Positions 9,286 to 17,600 of a DNA stretch of 64,000 bases are shown piece by piece. Source of the DNA: Ostreococcus mediterraneus. Taxonomy: Eukaryota > Chlorophyta > Mamiellophyceae > Mamiellales > Bathycoccaceae. The translations under genes and the position numbers were made by a program. Under the pieces are notes generated by a model. It searched no databases and was not told where the DNA came from. It saw only the letters and a list, made by a program, of their open reading frames with translations. The stretch covers positions 558,001 through 622,000 of the forward strand of contig WMKK01000001.1 in NCBI GenBank assembly GCA_012295225.1, given 5' to 3'. The stretch's first letter is position 1; every line of letters begins with the position of its first letter.

Positions 9286-10602
9286 ATGTTTCGGCAGGCA
9301 CTCCGCGCGTCCTCGCGCGCGCTTCGGCCGCGACACGGCGGTGCGCATTCGAATGCGCACGCGAACCGCGCGCAACAGTTTTCAGCCACCGCGCGAGCGT
9401 ACACCGATGAGCGCGCGTCTGGATCGTCGTCGCTCGTGAGAACCATCATCGCGTTGAGTGGGTTCGGAGGCGTGGCGTACTACGTCGATAGCACGTACGG
9501 CCCCGCGTCGGCGCCGAAAGAATCGTGGGAGGATTGGGCGCTCGAGCGCAAGGAATTCTACCGCGGAGCTCTATCGAAAGTATCGCTTGGGCTGTCGAAA
9601 GAATACAAGCAAGATGTATTCTTTAGCTATGAAAAACGTTTACGTTCGTTTTCGCCACTTGAGAAGGTGTTTGATTACTTTGCGAGCGAGCAGGAGTCAA
9701 GCGGGACGTACATGACGTTGAGCGACCTCGTGCGGGCGTTGTTGCCGTTGCACCCGGCAGTCGGGTCTACGGAAACGCGCGCTGGACACTTACACGGGGA
9801 GATGGCAGGCTCAGAGGAATCGCATGAGCCGTTAAAGAGTCAGCTCTTCGAGCTGTTCGATACCGATGGCAATGGATTGATTGATTTCTCGGAGTTTTTG
9901 TTCTTTCACACGTTGCTCACGATTGACCGCGAGACGGCCAACGTGACGTTTCATAAGTTTGATGCGGATGGCAACGGGTACTTGGATGCGGATGAATTCG
10001 TGTGCATGATGACAGCGATGAGGAAGTCTCAAACAAACGCCACGGGTTTGCGCACGGGGTTGAAAACGGGCGTGACAAACTTGGACGCGATTGGCGACGG
10101 GTTGTTGGACTACCTGTTCACGCCCAAGCGTAACAAGACGTTGACGCTTGCAAAGTTCAACAAATTCTTGAGCTCTTTGAGAGAAGAGATGGATAGTTTG
10201 GAGTTCGCGCACTACGATACAAACAAAACTAACACACTCACGCTCAGAGACTTTGGGTACTCTTTAGTTTGCCAAGCAAAGATGGATGTTTTGCCACGCT
10301 TTCTCGAAGCCGTGAAGAGACTTCCTGGATACGAATCAAAAAAACGTATCAAGCGTGATGACTTCCTCGCGTTTGCGCGCATCGCCAAACATGGAGGCAC
10401 GGTCTTCCAAAAACGAATGAAAGAGCTCGACGAAGCGGGCACCGAAATCACCAGGTCCAAGTTCAAATCACTCGCGAAGCGCGTCGCCGGCGAGCGCTTG
10501 AGCGACGAACTCATCGACGTAGTCTTTACCGTCTTTGACGCTGACGGCGACGGTTCGCTCTCGTACGATGAGTTTTTCAACGCGCTCATCACGTGGAAAT
10601 AG
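9286..10602 (+). CDS. MICU: MICU-like mitochondrial EF-hand protein (calcium uniporter regulator)
   Basis: A 438-residue protein starting with a mitochondrial-type presequence (MFRQALRASSRALRP). There are canonical EF loops near residue 193 (DTDGNGLIDFSEF), at the adjacent DADGNGYLDADEF, and near the C-terminus (DADGDGSLSYDEF), plus a degenerate loop (YDTNKTNTLTLRDF) between them. This spacing, with the HTLLTIDRETANVTFHKFD block, is typical of MICU proteins, which gate the mitochondrial calcium uniporter from the intermembrane space. Plant MICU also has an extra EF-hand compared with animals. The gene follows the NCA2-like gene on the same strand with 178 bp between them; both products are mitochondrial. 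Confidence 0.88.
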   Translation: MFRQALRASSRALRPRHGGAHSNAHANRAQQFSATARAYTDERASGSSSLVRTIIALSGFGGVAYYVDSTYGPASAPKESWEDWALERKEFYRGALSKVSLGLSKEYKQDVFFSYEKRLRSFSPLEKVFDYFASEQESSGTYMTLSDLVRALLPLHPAVGSTETRAGHLHGEMAGSEESHEPLKSQLFELFDTDGNGLIDFSEFLFFHTLLTIDRETANVTFHKFDADGNGYLDADEFVCMMTAMRKSQTNATGLRTGLKTGVTNLDAIGDGLLDYLFTPKRNKTLTLAKFNKFLSSLREEMDSLEFAHYDTNKTNTLTLRDFGYSLVCQAKMDVLPRFLEAVKRLPGYESKKRIKRDDFLAFARIAKHGGTVFQKRMKELDEAGTEITRSKFKSLAKRVAGERLSDELIDVVFTVFDADGDGSLSYDEFFNALITWK

Positions 10603-10728
10603 AACCGCGGATGGTGCATGAGATGAGCGCGCGATAGAGCGCTCTCGAGCATAGAAAGCTGCGTTGTAAAATATTTAAGAACACGTTGATAGTAAAATTA
10701 AAAACCTCACACCACCGCACGCCTCGCG

Positions 10729-12042
10729 ATGAAACGCAAACCATCGCGCACGGGCGACGGCGAAGGCGACTCAGACGACGAGGCCCTGGCGCACGCCCCT
10801 GGGTCGACCGCCGAACTCGTCGCCAACGTACTCGAGCAAGACGCGCGCTCAAAGAAGAAATCTTCTAACGCGCGCGCGACGGTGCTCCCGAGCGGCAACG
10901 ATTCCGATGACGACAAACCGCAAGCGAACGACGACAAAATTAGTGGTAAAAAGGTCGCTTTCGCGGGCATCGACGACGACGAAGAGGATTTAGCGCTTAA
11001 AGCCGAAGGTGCGGCAAAGAAGCGCGCTTTGTTGAGGTCAGAGATGGCGGCAAACATGCGCGACGCGGACGACGTCGACGCGCGAGAGAGCGTCGAGCAC
11101 GCTGAAGAAGCGGTAACGGGTGACGCAAGTGATGACGGTGAGAAGTTTGAGCCGTTCAATTTGGAGCAAGAACGTAAAGAGGGATATTTTGATGACGACG
11201 GCAACTACGTAGAGTACGCCGAGGAGAAGGATGAAACCGACTTGTGGTTGGAAAAGGATGCAAAAGTAGACAAGAGATTTGCCACGGGCGCGATTAAGCG
11301 TAGCACGGCAATCTTAGAAGAGGAGGAGAACGCCAAGGCGATGAGTTCGAGAGAAATTGCAGATATGCAGCGAGATATTGCGGCGTATTTGAAACCAGGC
11401 GAGACGGTGCTCGGCGCTTTGAAGCGACTCGGCGGTGGAAAGACTGACAATAGAAAGGGTCGAGGAGCGCCGCAAAAGCCGCCAAAAGTAATGAGTGCGG
11501 AAGAAAAGAAGGTGTTTGACGCTTTGACTGAGCTGTCGAGTGCTTTGATGAGTAATGGAGAGTATGAAGTGTATACTTTTCAAAAGGAGGCGTTCGAGCG
11601 GGCGGCGGCGTTATACGCGCCACCAGTAATTACCAACGATGCCGGTACCAAAGACATGTTTGCCGATAGTGACGACGATGAAGCCGATGTATCAGCGCCA
11701 GCAATCGAACCTCAATCGAAGAAGGCAAAGGTAGAAGAACCTGCAAAGGTGCCTGGTATAGACTTTTCGTCGATGAACGTAAGTAAACTAAAGTGCTACA
11801 TCAAATCCCATGGAGGAAGCGTCGACGGAAACATCGCGGAGAAACGTGAGTTGATCGAGCGTGCGCAAGCGTGTGCGCCGGTACCCGTACCCGAAGGATA
11901 TGTCTATGATGCCGAGAACGACATGTACTTTTGCGAGGCGTCCAATCTTTGGTATTCACACGGCAAGCGTTTGTTCACCGACCGTTTTAAGTGGTGGTAC
12001 TACGACACTGCAAAGGGATTTGTCGAGTGTGCGCCAGAATAA
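10729..12042 (+). CDS. CD2BP2/Lin1-like U5 snRNP-associated protein with SAP-like and OCRE-like C-terminus
   Basis: A 437-residue acidic protein. The middle matches the CD2BP2 (U5-52K)/Lin1 family: EPFNLEQERKEGYFDDDGNY, then DLWLE, then LKPGETVLGALKRLGG. Animal and yeast members end in a GYF domain that binds proline-rich partners. Here the end is instead a SAP-like helix pair (MNVSKLKCYIKSHGGSVDGN, about residues 345-380) followed by an aromatic OCRE-like repeat (YVYDAENDMYFCEASNLWYS). Plant relatives, as I recall them, also carry an OCRE-like end. The protein is expected in the nucleus in U5 or tri-snRNP assembly. The N-terminus has a nuclear-type basic start (MKRKPSR) and a KKVAFAGIDDDEED block shared with the family. 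Confidence 0.85.
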   Translation: MKRKPSRTGDGEGDSDDEALAHAPGSTAELVANVLEQDARSKKKSSNARATVLPSGNDSDDDKPQANDDKISGKKVAFAGIDDDEEDLALKAEGAAKKRALLRSEMAANMRDADDVDARESVEHAEEAVTGDASDDGEKFEPFNLEQERKEGYFDDDGNYVEYAEEKDETDLWLEKDAKVDKRFATGAIKRSTAILEEEENAKAMSSREIADMQRDIAAYLKPGETVLGALKRLGGGKTDNRKGRGAPQKPPKVMSAEEKKVFDALTELSSALMSNGEYEVYTFQKEAFERAAALYAPPVITNDAGTKDMFADSDDDEADVSAPAIEPQSKKAKVEEPAKVPGIDFSSMNVSKLKCYIKSHGGSVDGNIAEKRELIERAQACAPVPVPEGYVYDAENDMYFCEASNLWYSHGKRLFTDRFKWWYYDTAKGFVECAPE

Positions 12043-12090
12043 TAGTCTTTCGTTTTAATTTAATGTAGCTAAGGTGTAGAAATTCATTCA

Positions 12091-12963
12091 TCAATCGAAA
12101 ATACGCTTGGACGCGTCAAACGACGCGCCCACTCGCCGATACAACGCCGCATTCTTGTCATCAAACGCCTTTTGCTCATCCGTTGGATTTTCTGGATTAG
12201 TTGACTCGTACACTTGCGCGTTGAGAATATACAGCGTACTGTCCACGATAGTCACCGATGTATAAATTCGTTTGTTACCATGCGTCGTGATTAAACGATA
12301 CTCGTAATCGTAAAACGTCGCCCCCGATTTTGGCCCGACGCGTTCGTTTTCGCTCAACACGTACACTCCTCCAGGTATCGTGCTCTCCTTCTTACTCTCA
12401 GCCTCCGCGAGCTTTGAGCCGATTTCTGTCACGCTTCCAAACGAAGTGAGCGAATTAATCGTCACTGGCGATACAGTTACGCCAATGTTACTGTACTTTG
12501 CGTCTGGGTTCTTAAACAACGCCTGCGCGCCCGGCTTTGACGCCACCACCCACGACGAAGGATACTTCAACTCGAACGCAAACTTCGTATCTATGTACGG
12601 TGTCAATGATGTGTCAGCGATGACGTCGTTACCGCGCACGGCATCCGCGATTTGCGCGTCACTGTCATCAACCGCGGCGCGAGCGTCTCGCGCAGTCCAC
12701 GCCCCGAGCGCGGCCAAACACACCAACGCATGACGCCGCGTCGACGTTTCACAACGCCCCGTGCGGTGCGCGACGTCGAATCCATCGTGCGCGTCGTTCG
12801 TCGAGCACTCGCCTGCGTCTACCGGCGCTGCCGCGCACCGCACGCTCCAATTTCTCTGCGCCTTTGATGATGACGCAAACTTACTCAGACCATCGCGTCG
12901 TGTCGACGCCACCGCGCGCGCACTCGCGCTCGCGCTCGCGCTTGAACGCGTTGAGATCGACAT
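12091..12963 (-). CDS. PsbP-like thylakoid lumen protein with Tat-type transit peptide
   Basis: A 290-residue protein. The first ~90 residues are a two-part plastid presequence: a Ser/Ala/Arg-rich stromal part, then a twin-arginine lumen signal (TRRHALVCLAALGAWTARDARA) with an Ala-x-Ala cleavage site before AVDDSD. The mature part is a PsbP fold: YIDTKFAFELKYPSSWVV at the start and VYVLSENERVGPKSGATFYD in the middle. PsbP-like and PPD proteins assist assembly or stability of photosystem II, photosystem I or NDH in the lumen; which one this serves cannot be read from the sequence. It runs convergently to the CD2BP2-like gene, with 48 bp between stops. Confidence 0.9.
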   Translation of the reverse strand: MSISTRSSASASASARAVASTRRDGLSKFASSSKAQRNWSVRCAAAPVDAGECSTNDAHDGFDVAHRTGRCETSTRRHALVCLAALGAWTARDARAAVDDSDAQIADAVRGNDVIADTSLTPYIDTKFAFELKYPSSWVVASKPGAQALFKNPDAKYSNIGVTVSPVTINSLTSFGSVTEIGSKLAEAESKKESTIPGGVYVLSENERVGPKSGATFYDYEYRLITTHGNKRIYTSVTIVDSTLYILNAQVYESTNPENPTDEQKAFDDKNAALYRRVGASFDASKRIFD

Positions 12964-13062
12964 CGCACGCGCAATGGCTCTCGATTTCCGGTGCGCACGC
13001 GAACGGGCGCGAGGCGAGAAGTGGAGAGGCTACAGGCTTCACCGCACTCGAGCGCGCGCGCC

Positions 13063-13718
13063 ATGGCCGCCCAGGCGATGGACACCGACGACGATGACGT
13101 CGACGACGACGGTGGACGGTTCATCAATCCAGTGCCAGTGATTCACGCGCGCGCGTCGTCGTCGAGCGCGAACGCGAGACGCCGCGCGGAAGGAGATGAG
13201 TCTGTGCGCGACGCGTTCGATGCCGAGGAAATTTTTGAGCACGTTCGGGACATTAATGATCCCGAGCATCCGTATAGTCTAGAGCAGGTGCGTGTTGAAC
13301 GTGCGCGTGTGCTTGCGTGTCTTGGTGTGCGTAGCGATATCTCGCGCGCGCGGTGCAGGCGCGCGATGAAAGGTGAGCGTCTCGACTGACGCCCGCGTTC
13401 GCGTCGGTACAGTTAAACGTAGTAAACCCCGACGCAATCACCGTCGACGACGCAAAATGTCGGATCAAAGTAGAATTCACTCCAACAGTACCTCACTGTT
13501 CCATGGCTACGCTCATTGGATTAAGCATTCGCGTCAAGCTCCTCAGAGTTTTACCGCGGCGTTTCAAGGTTGACGTCCGCATCGCGCCTGGGACACACGC
13601 GAGCGAACGCGCGGTGAATAAGCAATTAAACGATAAAGAGCGCGTCGCCGCGGCGTTGGAGAATGCCAATTTACTAGAAAAAGTTGATTTGTGCTTGTCT
13701 GGACGCACGGCGATTTGA
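13063..13718 (+). CDS. MIP18/CIA2 (AE7)-family cytosolic iron-sulfur assembly protein, two exons
   Basis: Exons 13063-13287 and 13413-13718 give a 176-residue protein. The intron of 125 bases has GTGCGT at the donor, AG at 13411-13412 and GACTGAC with its A 23 bases before the acceptor. Joining restores the family block [26 protein letters not shown], then [20 protein letters not shown] with the reactive cysteine region, and the [20 protein letters not shown] signature of MIP18/CIAO2. The protein works with CIA1 and MMS19 to hand Fe-S clusters to cytosolic and nuclear enzymes. A shorter start at 13078 (MDTDDDD) is possible. Confidence 0.93.
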
Positions 13719-13873
13719 TGCTGGCGTGAAAAGTAGTGTAGTCTGAGCGAGTACAGCTCGCGTCGACTGCGAGTGAAAAGTGTTTGATTTGATTGTTTGT
13801 ACGCGCGAACGCGCGAAAACTTACAAGAGAGCAAAAAAGCTATAGTGTTTCTATTGATATGATGTGTAGAGAT

Positions 13874-14454
13874 TTATCCCACGTTCAATCTAAAAATATC
13901 GTTGAAAATGAAGTAACTCCCCGGCGCCAACCCGGCGGCTTCCGTCGGCATCAGTTGAAACGTTTGACTGAACTTTTGCGCGTGTTGTTCACCATCAATC
14001 AACAAATCACCGCACACCACGACGACAACGCCACCGTTTGGCGACGGTTGGGTATCTAACGTCACCACGCGATGTTTCACTTGCTGGAATGGCAGAGACT
14101 TGAGCTTTTCCACAATCGCGGCGCTGCCTTTGTATTGCCCCGGGCGCTCGTTGGAGTGCTCAAAGTTCAACATGGAGTACGTGTCGTTATATAACGGACC
14201 GAGTTGCGAGCGATCGGCGTCGAAGGTGTTGTAGTAGTGTTGCGCAAACGCCTGTGTGCGCGAAAAGACGCGAGAAATGTCAAGATGAGCGTGCGAAAGG
14301 GCGTCATCGCGCGCATGGTCTCTCGTGCGATTAATCCTGAGCGCGTGTGCCCTTTTGCGGGTGCGCGCGTGGGGCACGGGCGTCGCGCGACACGAGAACG
14401 TACCTGACCAACTTGCTCAAAGTTTGCGCAAATGTTCGTCATCGGGTTCGCCAT
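13874..14454 (-). CDS. NTF2: Nuclear transport factor 2 (NTF2), two exons
   Basis: Exon 1 is 14454-14404 (MANPMTNICANFEQVGQ) and exon 2 is 14251-13874; together they give 142 residues, close to the usual ~125. The intron 14403-14252 starts GTACGT and ends ACACAG. The product has the full NTF2 pattern: FEQVGQ|AFAQHYYNTFDADR, GSAAIVEKLKSLPFQQVKHR, CGDLLIDGEQHAQKFSQTFQ and FIFNDIFRLN. NTF2 carries Ran-GDP into the nucleus through FG-nucleoporins. Without the splice, exon 2 would begin with an Arg/His-rich stretch unlike any family member. Confidence 0.94.
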
Positions 14455-14598
14455 CGTGCACGCGAGGGTGGGTGCGTGCTGAGAAGTGAGGCGGGGACGT
14501 GACACAGGTGCGCGGGACTTTACGTCGCGTTCTGTTGATACAATGCAATTCGAAGCGATCGAATGCGCGCTAACTACGCTATGTTGTCTAAGAAGATG

Positions 14599-14612
14599 AC
14601 TATATATATGCA
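14599..14612 (-). promoter_or_regulatory. TATA-like tract upstream of NTF2
   Basis: A run of alternating TA lies about 146 bases upstream of the NTF2 start codon and just beyond the stop of the NHL/IPT gene. It is conspicuous in an otherwise GC-rich region. It is a possible TATA element for NTF2 or simply an AT-rich spacer. Confidence 0.3.
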
Positions 14613-14639
14613 TCGCATCCAGTGTCATGGATGCATGCG

Positions 14640-17600
14640 CTAGAAGACGGCGAATGTGAGGCTTGTGCCGTTTGCATAGCGGTATCCCGCATCGAGCGTG
14701 CGTTGCGCCGCCGTTCCAGATGTTGAGATTGTGAACGCATACGTTCTCATCGGGTAAGACGCTGGCGAGACGCACTCTACGTAGGTGGAGTTGAACACTG
14801 CCGCGGTGACGAAGATTGAGTCAAACGCACACCTGGCGGCACCACTGGCGATGTGAAATTCCGTGCCCGTGACGCCGACAATCATTCCACCTCTCGCCGA
14901 GGCGCCCGACGGCGAAATCGATGTCACCGTGGGTGTGCTGTATTGCTGCACGCCAAAAGTACCAACTAAACCTACAAGGGTTGTGGTAGTTGGTGATGCA
15001 GACAACTCGCGTTGCAGCGCACCTTCGAGATCGTCTCTTCGACCCACGATGACGTTTCTAAAACCATACGTGCCGTTGACTTTTATGCTCTCGCATTTCA
15101 CCAAAGCAGAAGACACATATTCGACTGGAAGCACAGTGCCTGACTCCTTGTATCCACAGTATATTGGCGATTGACTTCCAGGAGGAGAGTACAAATCCAA
15201 ACCGGTAAACTCGAAGATGGCGCCACCGTCACCATTAACAAAGTACGGCGACACCTTTTGCGCTCGCAGAGGCGGTACGACTAAAATTTGACTTGTAAAA
15301 TCAAGAGCAGATGTGGCAGACGATCCTATGGCGAGAGTCACGAACCCTGGAGCGATAGCGCGAGGGATCAAACACCCGAGCGAGCTCGAGAAGTTGGTTG
15401 ATTCAGACACACCAAAGTAGCACGTCGTCGAAGACGTCGGTGATGCAATGCTTCCACTCGGAAGAACGTAGACGCCTCCGCTTGCGGACACCTCAGACGG
15501 TATCCAATCGTCAACGAAATCCGTGTTGATGTCATGCACACGCGTCGTGGCGTCATACCAAGGTCCAAGAGATGTTCTAGACGATCCAGCTGAAGATTGT
15601 ATGGAATTTGACACAACCAATGCAAACGCCGTTGTGACGTTTACATCGGGTGCTTCACAAATCACGAGCGCCGACGACACTATTACCGCAACTCGCGTCG
15701 TGACAACGCCAGCATCGGTGGTAAACGTACAGTTAGCCATGCCACTCGTTCCATGCCCGAATCCCTGACCTGTACCCGTGAAATCTCCTCCAGGAGTTGA
15801 GACAAGTGCATGGGCGGTTGAAATCCACTTGAGCGGTTCCCAAAATAACGGAGACGGTTCACGTTCGATCGTTTTCAACGTTTCAATAGCCGAAGGCGTG
15901 CCGACGACATCGACGATGGAATCAACGTACGTGCTAGAAATTGTTGGCGCTGAGTGCTGGCCAAGAAATTTTGATCCTTCCCCAAGACTTCCACCAAACC
16001 TCACGTCAACGGATGAACCACTCGCAATCGCTGGCGATACGCAACTGTAATCACCATCTACCTCGCGCCTCGCTGCGACGCTTATTGTGCCAAATACACA
16101 CCTCCACTGATCAAATATCAATCGTTTTGTGGCCGATGCGTCGACAGCTCTATCGACAGAAACAACAACTCCACCTTCCCCGGTAGTGTCTACGGTGTTC
16201 GCCGTAGTGAATACGTCCAAGACATCGCCGACGTACGAGAACGCGCCATAACCCGACGTTTGATACGCGATGTCCCCTAGACGAAGCGAAGTCGTCGTTG
16301 GAGACGCAGAAGGTGGAGCTTCGACGATTGCCAACGCTGACGATACCGCGACGCCACGCGATGCGGTTGAGCCAAAGGCGCAAGACAAAACCGTCGGACC
16401 GCTGGTGTGGAAAAATGTCGTGTCCGCGTCGTACTTTTCCCAGTCGCTAGCCACCGCACCCGCCCTTAGAAAGTTACCAGAGACATGCACGACGGCACCA
16501 CCTGATACCGCGCCCTCGTTGGGTGCTAGTGCGAGAATACTCGGAGTCGCCGTTTGCAGAAACACAAAAGTACTGTTCTCGCTCGTCATCAAGTTTTCGA
16601 CGTTGTGAAACTCAATCGTGGTATATCCTGCGTACAGGAGCGTTGGCGAAGGACAAGAGACGGCGTTTAATTTAACCCCAGTCACTGAGCTATCAGATCC
16701 AGCCAATGTCGTGCGGACATCCGCTGATGCCACGGTAGTAGCCGTCATGAACGAGTTACCAAAGCGACACTTCTGATACGTCGTCGCCGTATTCAGCGTT
16801 GAAATCGAAGAAAAGTCGACACCGTCGATGGTGACTGTATCGCCACCATCGAGCGATCCGCGTGGAGGCGTGACGCTTCTGATTGTTGGTCTATACGCCA
16901 CGCTGAATCCACCAAAGCTATCAATGGGGAAAGTAGCCTTGCTCGTGCTCGCGTCAAACGTCGCTCCATTCAATGCCATGGCAGATGACGTCGTCCCGTC
17001 TTTCGATTTAACAATCACCAAGTTTTCATTGCCCTCGGCAGATGGCACTTGCGAAGTCTCGTACGTAATACTCAGCGTTGCTGACTTTGAGAGGCGAAAC
17101 GCGTTTGGCGTCAACACTAACGCGTATGGCGTGTTGAGGTTAACATTCCACGTGTACCACCAAGTGCTCTCTGTCGACGCGCTTATCGCAAGTTTTGTGA
17201 AGGAAGCAGTCATCGATGTAGCCCATGCTATAGAGCCCTCTGGAAAATTAATACTCGAAACGCCGTCATCAGCATCCATGAGGCCACCAATGTAGCTCAG
17301 TACTCCACCCGAAATGCGGGGCGAGTATGTGCTCGGTACAAAGGTTAATTTTCTCGAGTAGAGAGTAGTGCTCGTCAAACCATACTCATCAACTTGAAGC
17401 GATGGCGTATCACCAGTCCACGAGGCTAGAGATACGAGATTTGCTCCATCGTATGCTTCCACTGATGCTGAAACCGCACCGTACGATTTAAATTCGTAAA
17501 CACCAGGCTGCACAGTCACTTCTGCGACGTACTCATGCGTTGCGTTGTCTAATGAAATACCATCCAGCGTCGAGGCGAGCGCCGGCGTCTCGCTCACGAT

